This document shows, one piece after another, positions 1 through 4,817 of a DNA stretch of 5,517 nucleotides. A program made the translations under genes and the position numbers. How positions within the stretch are numbered: position 1 is the first letter of the stretch; every line of letters starts with the position of its first letter. A model generated the notes under the pieces. It ran no database searches, was not told the DNA's origin, and saw only the letters and a list, made by a program, of their open reading frames with translations. The DNA comes from JAMCXS01 sp046705545 (lineage in GTDB: Bacteria > Acidobacteriota > Terriglobia > UBA7540), in the NCBI GenBank assembly GCA_046705545.1, contig JBJKQF010000172.1, positions 1 to 5,517 of the forward strand. Direction: 5' to 3'.

Positions 1-163
1 CCCTCACCCATTGATGCTTTAGATGCAGCGCCGGCTGCACGGGCTGGCCACAACCGGTGCAACCATTCTACGGCTTTCTAGGCTCTGAGAACAGGGCTCG
101 CTGAGAGGAGGTCGGTTATCAGCGTGGGTTGCGGAGGGTTTGAAAGAAGAAGCCGGCAAGACC

Positions 164-182
164 GTGTAAGATTTACCCGATG
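164..182 (+). promoter_or_regulatory. Possible -10 element before a short ATG frame
   Basis: GTGTAAGAT at 164-172 contains a -10-like TAAGAT (167-172), followed after 7 nt by an ATG at 180. This is the same geometry as the two leaderless-type starts at 1951 and 3126. The frame from this ATG is only 18 codons (to a TAA at 234-236), and no plus-strand gene follows, so any transcript has no evident purpose. The only TTGAAA upstream (140-145) is 21 nt away, too far for a normal -35. Weak. Confidence 0.2.
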
Positions 183-186
183 TTCA

Positions 187-224
187 ATTTTGAAACAACT
201 TTTCTCAAAAGCACTGATTTTGAA
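187..224. repeat. Direct and inverted repeat cluster in AT-rich island
   Basis: ATTTTGAA occurs at 187-194 and again at 217-224, exactly 30 bp apart. Between them TCAAAA (205-210) is complementary to the TTTTGA core of both copies (188-193 and 218-223), so it could pair with either. The first copy also lies in the palindrome TTCAATTTTGAA (183-194), and CTTTT/AAAAG (199-203/207-211) forms another small inverted repeat. In AT-rich DNA some of this is expected by chance. An operator is possible but unproven. Confidence 0.35.
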
Positions 225-274
225 TTCCCATTATAAGTGTAACGTATTGATAATAAAAGGAAAATAAGAAAACT

Positions 275-293
275 CCTTTCGCCTGGAGAAAGG
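275..293. repeat. Small hairpin, CCTTTC/GAAAGG
   Basis: Six-base perfect inverted repeat CCTTTC (275-280) and GAAAGG (288-293) with a 7-nt loop. CTCC (273-276) could alternatively pair with GGAG (285-288). It lies at the right edge of the AT-rich island. No T-run follows directly on either strand, so it is at best a weak terminator or an operator. Confidence 0.3.
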
Positions 294-589
294 CCCTTTA
301 TCCCGTTCTTGCATTTTTGGAGCGTCTAAAAGGTTACTTATGTAGGCTATAAACCATATAAAAAGCGAGGCCGACACACCCTCCCCAGCCCCGTTTTAAG
401 GCGGCGGCCAGTAACACACACTTCCCTGCGCCCAGCACCCAGGCGCTCACACTGCCGATCTGTGGCGGCTCGCCCCACAAAAAAGCCGTCCTGAACCGAG
501 CGGCACCGTCTGCTGACGAACCCGGCGCGCCACGGTCCGCGGTCAAATCGCCCCAAGATTCAACCACCGGCCTTTCCAACGGGGCAAAC

Positions 590-799
590 CTACCTCACCA
601 GCCCACCACCCAAGAAACTCTGAGCGTGACCGGCCGCCAGCACATGCGGGGCCAAGAACAACAGACCTACCACCACGGCCGCTACCGCCAGCCACACGCC
701 CATGCGGCGCCGGCGGCTCTCATGTCTTGCCTGTTCAGGAACTACCGGAACGCTGTGATAAAACAGCAGCTCGCCCGATCTCTCAAACCGCGCCGCCAT
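590..799 (-). CDS. Small single-span membrane protein, 69 aa, unknown function
   Basis: The start chosen is the internal ATG at 797-799, because a very strong purine-rich ribosome binding site (GGGAGGGGGG) lies directly upstream on the minus strand. The longer frame up to 928 lacks such a signal. The product has a polar N-terminus (residues 1-34) ending in the basic cluster RRRR (29-32), then one hydrophobic segment at about 35-56, then a short Gly-rich tail. The basic cluster before the span predicts the N-terminus inside and the tail outside. The hydrophobic run is Ala/Val/Leu-rich and could be a membrane anchor or a late signal anchor. I recognise no family and see no catalytic motif. It stands alone, with no neighbour close enough for an operon and no clear promoter. 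The strong RBS and typical membrane topology make it probably real; the function is unknown. Confidence 0.6.
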   Translation of the reverse strand: MAARFERSGELLFYHSVPVVPEQARHESRRRRMGVWLAVAAVVVGLLFLAPHVLAAGHAQSFLGGGLVR

Positions 800-1288
800 A
801 ATCCCCCCTCCCTTGCCCGCGCAGAATCCCACGCGCTCCCGCAAGGTGCCCCAAGCGTCTGTTGATGATTTGGAGTTTGTTCCGGAGCGGCCCCGTGCTC
901 GGAGGTTCCGCAGTCCCATTGGTGGCATGGCAACGCCACGCCGCTTCAGCTTTTTGCCAAGACGTTCCCAGGATTAAGCGCTAAAGGGATGCAGAACGTC
1001 GCGCCCCCGGAAAGCCCTGGGCACAAGTTCCTTGCCGAACAAACTCCTCACCGTATAGGCGCATTGTCCCGCTCTGTCCAGCGGGGCTCAATCCGGTAGT
1101 CCCAGGAAAATTCCGGATTAAATACCTGACCCCCTGGCCGGGTATTTGCCGGAGGGAAGCGGCGGCTGGCAACTGCATTGGTTTGTCTTTGGCACGACAG
1201 CGGGGAGAGGGAGAGAATCCGCAAGAAGAGCTCACATGTTTTTATGCAGCCTCCAGCCCGGCCCCACCGCTTAAATTTAGCACCGCCC
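800..1288. other. Intergenic stretch, no supportable gene
   Basis: Frames across this region on both strands are short, lack well-placed ribosome binding sites and give low-complexity or Arg/Pro/Ser-rich products of the kind seen in non-coding GC-rich DNA. The part up to about 930 is upstream of the 69-residue membrane protein gene and should contain its promoter, which I could not place. The one structured element is the pair of abutting inverted repeats at 1090-1147. Positions 1236-1288 are the 3' flank of the Met-rich protein gene; I see no strong hairpin with a T-run there. Confidence 0.5.
1090..1147. repeat. Two abutting 7-bp inverted repeats
   Basis: AATCCGG (1090-1096) pairs with CCGGATT (1113-1119) across a 16-nt loop. 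Immediately next, AAATACC (1120-1126) pairs with GGTATTT (1141-1147) across a 14-nt loop. The centres are 29 bp apart, near three helical turns. Both stems are perfect. No T-run follows on either strand, so these are not classic terminators. They could be tandem operators or an RNA structure. Confidence 0.45.
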
Positions 1289-1801
1289 CTACCGCGCCGC
1301 GGGCGGGGTCTTGCCCATCTGGTCCAGGTCGTAGAGCATACCCTGCATGGAATTCATCATGCCGCGCATGTGCTGCTGCATGGATTTCAGGCGTGAACTG
1401 GCTTGCGGGCCGGACATTGAACCTTCACCGGACATGGCGTCCATCCGCGTCATCATCCGCTGCATGTTTTCACCCATGGCGTGCATCGACTGCATCATGC
1501 CGCGCCAGTTGCCGTTAGAAGCGCTACTGCCGCGCATCCCGGCCATTCCTTGGCCGCCCATCATGCCCCCGCTCATCATGCCGTGGCCGCCTCCCATCAT
1601 CCCCTGGCGCTCAGCCATCATGCCCTGCATTCGAGCCATCATGGCGTCCATTCGCTGCATCATTGACTGCATGCCCTGGTGCATCTGCTGCTGGGCGTGG
1701 TCCCGGCCACCTGCGGTTTGGGCGCGAGCCGTTCCCATCGCCCCAAAAGCCACTCCAAACGCCATACCTAATATAAGAATGCGCATCATGCTTTTCCGCA
1801 T
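1289..1801 (-). CDS. Secreted methionine-rich protein, possible metal binder
   Basis: 170 residues. The ATG at 1799-1801 is set by a strong ribosome binding site (GGAGGAGG) 5 nt upstream and by the signal peptide that follows: basic MRKSMMR, a hydrophobic core at 8-23, and a likely cleavage after ARA (25-27). The longer upstream frame lacks such a start. The mature part has 35 Met in 143 residues (about a quarter), 5 His and no Cys. Met recurs every 3-4 residues in predicted helices at about 40-62, 101-124 and 141-163, split by a Gly/Met/His-rich linker (68-92). The helices look like diverged copies: MQSMMQRMDAMM (44-55) resembles MQRMMTRMDAM (113-123). Clustered thioethers in exported proteins commonly bind Cu(I) or Ag(I), or absorb oxidants; both roles are inference. 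No copper ATPase, multicopper oxidase or MsrPQ gene is adjacent. It is divergent from the small membrane gene at 1967. Confidence 0.85.
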   Translation of the reverse strand: MRKSMMRILILGMAFGVAFGAMGTARAQTAGGRDHAQQQMHQGMQSMMQRMDAMMARMQGMMAERQGMMGGGHGMMSGGMMGGQGMAGMRGSSASNGNWRGMMQSMHAMGENMQRMMTRMDAMSGEGSMSGPQASSRLKSMQQHMRGMMNSMQGMLYDLDQMGKTPPAAR

Positions 1802-1813
1802 AAAAACCTCCTC

Positions 1814-1829
1814 CCCGCCGGTGAGCGGG
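1814..1829 (-). promoter_or_regulatory. Hairpin abutting the Met-rich gene's ribosome site
   Basis: CCCGC (1814-1818) and GCGGG (1825-1829) form a perfect 5-bp stem with a 6-nt loop in the minus-strand mRNA leader. It ends at the first base of the GGAGGAGG ribosome binding site (1807-1814). It could modulate ribosome access or simply stabilise the 5' end. Low certainty, since short GC stems are common in GC-rich DNA. Confidence 0.3.
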
Positions 1830-1862
1830 ATTCTCAAAATAATTAAGTTGTCGCCAATTTCT

Positions 1863-1891
1863 ATCCTACGCGCGGCGTGGGTTCGATGCAA
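1863..1891 (-). promoter_or_regulatory. Candidate promoter of the Met-rich gene
   Basis: On the minus strand TTGCAT (1891-1886) is followed after exactly 17 nt by TAGGAT (1868-1863). The hexamers match sigma-70 consensus at 3/6 and 4/6. Transcription would start near 1856 and give a leader of about 55 nt that includes the hairpin at 1814-1829. Spacing is ideal but the -35 is weak. Confidence 0.35.
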
Positions 1892-1928
1892 AGGATGAGA
1901 AGGTGCAAGCCACCGGCACAACACAAAC

Positions 1929-1967
1929 TTGCGCCACGCGAGAAAGTTGGGTGTAGACTGGGGCGCA
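1929..1967 (+). promoter_or_regulatory. Candidate leaderless promoter, TGTAGACT -10
   Basis: GTGTAGACT at 1951-1959 holds a -10-like TAGACT ending 7 nt before the ATG at 1967, which would place the transcription start at or next to the start codon. A -35-like TTGCGC lies at 1929-1934 with a 19-nt spacer. The same GTGTANACT motif precedes the cupin gene at 3126, and the rRNA -10 is TAAACT preceded by TG. There is no good Shine-Dalgarno sequence before this ATG, only a G-rich GGGGCGC. Confidence 0.5.
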
Positions 1968-2122
1968 TGGAAAGAGTCCAAATCCGGCAGCAGGGTTTTA
2001 TGGGCCTGGTTTGGGTGGCCGCGTGGCTCTTCACGGTGGGGTTTTTGCACCTGGCATCCTGGAAGATTGCGTTGGCAATTGTGTTGTGGCCGTACTACCT
2101 GGGAGTGGCGTTCCACCACTAG
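1967..2122 (+). CDS. Small two-span membrane protein, 51 aa, unknown function
   Basis: Starts at the ATG at 1967. The frame extends upstream to 1877, but that part is Arg/Lys/Cys-rich and shows no ribosome binding site, whereas a -10-like TAGACT sits 7 nt before 1967, suggesting a leaderless mRNA. The product has a short polar N-terminus (MERVQIRQQG) and two hydrophobic segments, about residues 11-30 and 33-49, with aromatic residues (W15, W20, F22, F26, W32, W41, Y43, Y44) near their edges. It ends in HH. A hairpin with both ends facing the cytoplasm is the likely topology. I do not recognise a family. It is divergent from the secreted Met-rich protein gene (165 nt between start codons), so they may share control. 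It could act as a membrane partner, but nothing shows this. The membrane pattern supports a real gene. Confidence 0.6.
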   Translation: MERVQIRQQGFMGLVWVAAWLFTVGFLHLASWKIALAIVLWPYYLGVAFHH

Positions 2123-2129
2123 CCACAAA

Positions 2130-2270
2130 TCAGCCCAGCCCGCTTAGCAGCGCGGGCGCCGCGAGCGTCCACCAAAGCAGCATAAGAAGAGTAGTTACCT
2201 CCTCGAGCAGCCGCTGCGCTTCCACCACCGATACTTCCACACGAGCGCACAATCCACGCTGCACATTCAA
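2130..2270 (-). CDS. Possible small hydrophobic protein, up to 46 aa
   Basis: A minus-strand frame open from just after an upstream TGA to a TGA at 2130-2132. The longest version uses a TTG at 2268-2270; a GTG at 2262-2264 and an ATG at 2181-2183 are alternatives. The N-terminal half contains an amphipathic stretch (EAQRLLEEVTTLL) and the C-terminal half a hydrophobic segment (LMLLWWTLAAPALL) long enough to span or enter a membrane. GAGGAGGT at 2204-2197 could be a ribosome site for the ATG (17-residue product), but the spacing of ~13 nt is long. It is convergent with the 51-residue protein gene, 7 nt apart. The hydrophobic pattern is suggestive; no start is well supported and it may be a chance frame. 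Confidence 0.25.
   Translation of the reverse strand: MNVQRGLCARVEVSVVEAQRLLEEVTTLLMLLWWTLAAPALLSGLG
2138..2157 (+). terminator. Hairpin after the 51-aa membrane protein gene
   Basis: GCCCGC (2138-2143) and GCGGGC (2152-2157) form a perfect 6-bp GC stem with an 8-nt loop, 15 nt after the stop at 2120-2122. No T-run follows, so if it terminates transcription it is not a textbook intrinsic terminator. It overlaps the end of the doubtful minus-strand frame at 2130-2270. Confidence 0.35.
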
Positions 2271-2329
2271 GCTGAATCACCATCCTGCCGATCTCTAAAA
2301 GTCGCCGGTAAACAGAGAAAGGCGAAGTG

Positions 2330-3103
2330 ATGACTCTATTCCCCAGTCAGGATCCGCGAACCACAGCCGCGCTATTCGCCACCGCAATCGAAGGTGATTA
2401 CGGCGATGAGGCCAGCTGGAAGGCGGTGGAAGCGCTCCGGTTGCGGGGCACCCAGGAAGTATTTGATTTGGCCGCCGCCTACTGCCGGTCCGAAAAACCA
2501 AGAGCATGGGCGCGGGGGCTTGACGTGCTGGGACAGTTGGGCGCGGGAAAGCCGGATGATGAGCGGCCGTACCTCAGCCAGTGCGTGGCGATCGCAACGG
2601 AACTGCTGGAAGACGCCGACGCAGGGGTGGTTTATTCAGCCGCCTGGGCTCTGGCGTACCTTTCCACAGAGGAGGCCGTGGAAGCCTTGCTGCGCCTACA
2701 GCAACACCCAATTCCAGGCGTGCGGCACGCCGTGGCGGTGGGCGTGGCCACCCACCAAGGGCCCGGGTCCATCGAGGCGCTGATTGGGTTGACGGAGGAT
2801 CAGGACAAGATCGTCCGCGACTGGGCCACTTTTGGGCTGGGCTCCGTCAGCTCTGAAGACTCACCGCAAATTCGCGAGGCCCTGCACCAGCGCCTAGGCG
2901 ATCCCTACGAGCCGGCGCGCTCAGAAGCGGTGTGGGGGCTGGCGCGCCGCAAAGATCCCACGGGACTGCGCCTGCTGCTGGAACGCCTGGAGTGCAAGGG
3001 CCGCCAGCAGGGGGACGAGCATACCGCGCAGGAAATTCTCGGCCTCCCGGAAAACGCCAGCACCGACTCTCTGTGCGAAGGGTTGCGCAAATTGCTCGGA
3101 TAA
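2330..3103 (+). CDS. HEAT-repeat protein
   Basis: 257 residues from the ATG at 2330. A GTG directly before it (2327) is also in frame, but AAGG at 2319-2322 is 7 nt from the ATG and only 4 from the GTG. The protein is nearly all alpha-helical with about four to five HEAT-like helix pairs: roughly 54-95, 96-125 (SAAWALAYL then EAVEALLRL), 126-155 (VRHAVAVGVA then SIEALIGL), 156-190 (VRDWATFGLG then REALHQRL) and 191-222 (ARSEAVWGLA then GLRLLLERL). The conserved D..V/R..A..AL pattern is typical. HEAT solenoids serve as protein- or nucleic-acid-binding scaffolds; no catalytic motif, signal peptide or membrane span is visible, so it should be cytoplasmic. No partner can be named. The cupin gene follows after 39 nt but seems to have its own promoter. 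The final ~35 residues are polar and end in a short amphipathic helix. Confidence 0.85.
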   Translation: MTLFPSQDPRTTAALFATAIEGDYGDEASWKAVEALRLRGTQEVFDLAAAYCRSEKPRAWARGLDVLGQLGAGKPDDERPYLSQCVAIATELLEDADAGVVYSAAWALAYLSTEEAVEALLRLQQHPIPGVRHAVAVGVATHQGPGSIEALIGLTEDQDKIVRDWATFGLGSVSSEDSPQIREALHQRLGDPYEPARSEAVWGLARRKDPTGLRLLLERLECKGRQQGDEHTAQEILGLPENASTDSLCEGLRKLLG

Positions 3104-3125
3104 CGCTGCAACACCGCCGGCCATT

Positions 3126-3143
3126 GTGTACACTTGAAAGACA
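3126..3143 (+). promoter_or_regulatory. Candidate leaderless promoter of the cupin gene
   Basis: GTGTACACT (3126-3134) contains a -10-like TACACT ending 8 nt before the ATG at 3143. Only a weak GAAAG lies between, so translation may start at or near the mRNA 5' end. The best -35 candidate is CTGCAA (3106-3111), 17 nt upstream and matching only 3/6. The motif is almost identical to the one at 1951-1959 (GTGTAGACT). GTGTACAC is itself an 8-bp palindrome. Confidence 0.5.
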
Positions 3144-3490
3144 TGGAGGAGAGCAACCCAACTCGGCGGTTGGAGAAGTTGGTTGCGGCGCCGGCCCAGC
3201 TTGCTGGGCTGGTGGATTACCAGGAAGGCGCCGTGGTCAGCCGAAACGTGATCGCCAAACAGACGGGCACGGTGACCGTCTTTGCCTTTGACGCCGCGCA
3301 GAGCTTGAGCGAGCACACCTCACCCTACGACGCCATCGTCTGCGCCTTGGACGGAGAAGGAGAGTTGACCGTCTCCGGCAAGCCCTTTACGCTGCGCACG
3401 GGCGACACCGTCATTCTGCCCGCCCACGAACCCCATGCCCTCAAGGCCACGCAAAAATTCAAAATGCTACTGATTATGATCCGCTCGTAA
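3143..3490 (+). CDS. Small cupin-domain protein, HP0902-like
   Basis: 115 residues, one double-stranded beta-helix. The ATG at 3143 is chosen over the in-frame TTG at 3134, which lies in the apparent -10 element. The layout follows the HP0902-like cupins as I remember them: YQEGAVVSR (26-34), VTVFAFD (44-50), SLSEHTSPYDA (54-64), LDGEGELTVSGK (69-80), then GDTVILPAHEPHALKA (87-102) and the C-terminal FKMLLIMIRS. Cupin motif 1 keeps H58 but lacks the usual second His of HxH; motif 2 keeps H98 in PAHEPHA, with an extra H95. The standard 3-His/1-Glu metal site is therefore incomplete, and an enzyme role is doubtful. Such proteins are small cytoplasmic dimers of poorly defined function. It follows the HEAT-repeat gene by 39 nt. 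Confidence 0.88.
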   Translation: MEESNPTRRLEKLVAAPAQLAGLVDYQEGAVVSRNVIAKQTGTVTVFAFDAAQSLSEHTSPYDAIVCALDGEGELTVSGKPFTLRTGDTVILPAHEPHALKATQKFKMLLIMIRS

Positions 3491-3524
3491 GAATCGCGGC
3501 TCTCGTCTGAGAAGGATAGGGACC

Positions 3525-3541
3525 GCCTTCCTGAGGCTTTT
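3525..3541 (+). terminator. Weak terminator candidate after cupin gene
   Basis: GCCT (3525-3528) and AGGC (3534-3537) form a short stem with a 5-nt loop, followed at once by TTTT (3538-3541), 34 nt after the cupin stop. The 4-bp stem is short for an intrinsic terminator. A second hairpin CCGCC/GGCGG (3573-3577/3587-3591, 9-nt loop) followed by TATATT lies further on and could contribute. Confidence 0.3.
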
Positions 3542-3652
3542 CCCGCTCAAAATGGAAGCTTGAATCACTTCTCCGCCCTGAATATCGGCGGTATATTGAA
3601 GGCAGTGGCTTATACACGACCGGCTTGATAACTACGTTCGAGGGAGGCTGAA

Positions 3653-4123
3653 ATGTCGGTCTGGTTCAAACGCGCCGTCCTGGCGCTCATCGTGCTGTTT
3701 GTGGCCATTCAGTTCGTGCGTCCATCCCGAACCAACCCAACCGTTAACCCGCAAGAGGAGATCCAAGCGACTCAAGCGATGAGTCCCGAGGTGCAGTCCC
3801 TCCTGGACCGTTCCTGCCACGACTGCCACAGTAATCGCACCGTCTGGCCGTGGTACAGCAGCGTGGCGCCTGTCTCCTGGCTGGTCGCTACCGATGTGAA
3901 AGAGGGCCGCCAAGCGATGAATCTGTCAGAGTGGGGAGCTTACTCTCCAAAGAAGAGAAGCGATTTATTGAAAGATGTTTGTGAAGAAGTTGCAAAAGGC
4001 AAAATGCCCGATAAGGCCTATACGCTTCTCCATCCGAAAGCGCGTCTTACCTCCGCCGACGTCCAGACGCTTTGCCGGTGGACCCACGAGGCAGGACAAA
4101 TCCTCTCCAGCCGGATCGAATGA
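3653..4123 (+). CDS. Membrane-anchored haem-binding domain protein
   Basis: 156 residues; the ATG at 3653 has a GGGAGG ribosome site (3642-3647) 5 nt upstream. One hydrophobic segment at about 7-22 acts as signal anchor or signal peptide, with no lipobox cysteine. After a linker comes the c-type haem motif CHDCH (C55, C58, H59) followed by SNRTVWPWYSSVAPVSWLV and DVKEGRQAMNLSEW (81-94). The C-terminal part has GKMPDKAYTLLHPKARLT (116-133), and M118 is a plausible second haem ligand. This order matches the haem-binding domain family (Haem_bd, as in Pfam PF14376), common in Bacteroidetes and Acidobacteria. It should be exported and receive covalent haem outside the cytoplasmic membrane, for electron transfer or sensing; the partner is unknown. 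No other cytochrome gene is near. It is convergent with the AhpD-like gene 66 nt away. Confidence 0.88.
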   Translation: MSVWFKRAVLALIVLFVAIQFVRPSRTNPTVNPQEEIQATQAMSPEVQSLLDRSCHDCHSNRTVWPWYSSVAPVSWLVATDVKEGRQAMNLSEWGAYSPKKRSDLLKDVCEEVAKGKMPDKAYTLLHPKARLTSADVQTLCRWTHEAGQILSSRIE

Positions 4124-4140
4124 AGTGCGCCGCCATCGCA

Positions 4141-4161
4141 GGGCGTGCGTACGCTCCGCCC
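4141..4161. terminator. GC hairpin between convergent genes
   Basis: GGGCG (4141-4145) pairs with CGCCC (4157-4161); the loop contains the palindrome GCGTACGC (4147-4154), which can extend the stem with a bulge. It lies in the 66-nt gap between the stops of the haem protein and the AhpD-like gene, so it could stop transcription from either side. No T-run is adjacent on either strand. A second small palindrome CTCGCGAG is at 4167-4174. Confidence 0.35.
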
Positions 4162-4189
4162 GAGGACTCGCGAGGGCCGCGCTGAAAAA

Positions 4190-4585
4190 CTAGACCTGGA
4201 ACTGTTCGTCAACTTCCACCTGATAGCCGCCGGCCAGGCTGTTGGTTTCATTCGCCATGCCTACCACGGCCATCAATTCCTGGAACATGGCGTCGCTCAT
4301 TCCGGCCTTGCGCGCCGAGGCGGAGTGGGAAGCGATGCAATAGCTGCATTGATTGGTGGCGCTGACGGCCAGATAGATCATCTCCTTGGTCAGGCGGTCG
4401 AGCGCGCCCTCGGACATGATCTCCTTGATGCTCTGCCAAGTGCGGCGCAAGGTGGCGGGATCGTGCGCCAGCGCTTTCCAGAAGTTGTTGATCCAGCTGG
4501 CCTTGCGAGTGGCCATGATGTCGTCATAAACCTCCCGAACCTCCGGGCTGGCATCCTCGTATTCGATGAGTCCCATAGTTGCCAT
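4190..4585 (-). CDS. AhpD/carboxymuconolactone decarboxylase-like protein
   Basis: 131 residues. The ATG at 4583-4585 has GGAGG (4596-4592) 6 nt upstream; an in-frame ATG three codons later and a longer frame to 4780 fit less well. The all-helical product carries the AhpD catalytic pattern E-x11-C-x2-C-x3-H: E68 in LTKEMIYLAVSATNQ, C80 and C83 in CSYC, and H87 in IASH. In AhpD the Cys pair reduces a peroxidase partner, with Glu and His aiding proton relay, so a thiol-disulfide or peroxide-defence role is likely. Decarboxylase members of the family usually lack this Cys pair. No AhpC gene is in the window. There is no signal peptide, so it is cytoplasmic. A weak promoter (TTAGGA, 17 nt, CATAGT at 4668-4663) may lie upstream. 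It is divergent from the rRNA operon. Confidence 0.88.
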   Translation of the reverse strand: MATMGLIEYEDASPEVREVYDDIMATRKASWINNFWKALAHDPATLRRTWQSIKEIMSEGALDRLTKEMIYLAVSATNQCSYCIASHSASARKAGMSDAMFQELMAVVGMANETNSLAGGYQVEVDEQFQV

Positions 4586-4728
4586 CCAATTCCTCCAGGG
4601 CTGCAAGCTTTGGGAGCGGCGGCCAGTAGCGCGCATGGCCGCGCCGCTCTCTCCTTTACCCACTATGCACGATCGGCCCGGAAATCCTAAGCGGAATCCG
4701 GCGCTACACTCTCCCTTCCCGCCGAGGA

Positions 4729-4781
4729 TTTGTGGACTTGAGCGGAGGGGAAATTTGAGCCATAATGAAAATGTCCACAAA
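4729..4781. repeat. 9-bp inverted repeat upstream of rRNA promoter
   Basis: TTTGTGGAC (4729-4737) and GTCCACAAA (4773-4781) are perfect inverted copies, 44 bp centre to centre, about four helical turns. The right copy ends 26 nt before the rRNA -35. The TCCACA core resembles a DnaA box (ATGTCCACA matches TTATCCACA at 7 of 9), but neither copy is a good match. It may be a looping operator shared by the divergent AhpD-like and rRNA transcription units. Confidence 0.45.
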
Positions 4782-4804
4782 GTGAAGGGCGCGATTAAAT
4801 TGTG

Positions 4805-4817
4805 CTCTTGACAAGAG
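4805..4817. promoter_or_regulatory. 13-bp palindrome covering the rRNA -35
   Basis: CTCTTG (4805-4810), a central A (4811) and CAAGAG (4812-4817) make a perfect palindrome that contains the -35 hexamer TTGACA (4808-4813). A protein bound here would compete with RNA polymerase. A partial second copy, GCTCTGACA, is at 4845-4853. Confidence 0.45.

Larger units (their letters stand above)
1..589. other. Left intergenic stretch, no supportable gene
   Basis: I see no convincing coding region here. The first ~180 bases are GC-rich with short open stretches only; a 6-bp hairpin TGCAGC/GCTGCA lies at 24-39. From about 180 to 360 the base composition turns clearly AT-rich, unlike the rest of the window, with several short inverted repeats described separately. 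Positions 360-589 are GC-rich again. The minus-strand open frames across 334-579 would need TTG starts without a well-placed ribosome binding site, and their products resemble no family I know. The strip may be regulatory or decayed sequence. Confidence 0.5.

Noticed and set aside
1..81. Open frame from the left edge ending at TAG 79-81, possible end of a gene
   Set aside because: Only 26 codons are visible, with no recognisable motif. It could be a true C-terminus, but the window cannot support it.
124..267. 47-codon frame with GTG start after AGGAGGT at 106-112
   Set aside because: The spacing of 11 nt is long, the product is basic and featureless, and it runs through the AT-rich island, where composition changes.
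334..579. 81-codon minus-strand frame downstream of the 69-aa membrane protein
   Set aside because: It needs a TTG start with no well-placed ribosome site, and the product matches no family and has no clear structure.
981..1235. 84-codon minus-strand frame
   Set aside because: There is no ribosome site or family signal, and it spans the paired inverted repeats, which suggests non-coding DNA.
1481..1666. His-rich plus-strand frame that looks like a metal-binding protein
   Set aside because: The HH repeats arise because ATG codons of the Met-rich gene read as CAT on the opposite strand.
1347..1898. 183-codon plus-strand frame opposite the Met-rich gene
   Set aside because: It is the antisense of a Met-rich coding region. 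The minus gene has a strong ribosome site and signal peptide, and the antisense product is a Met/Pro/Ile/Arg-rich sequence with no family features.
4145..4690. 181-codon plus-strand frame over the AhpD-like gene
   Set aside because: The minus strand encodes a clear AhpD motif with a good ribosome site; the plus frame is its shadow.
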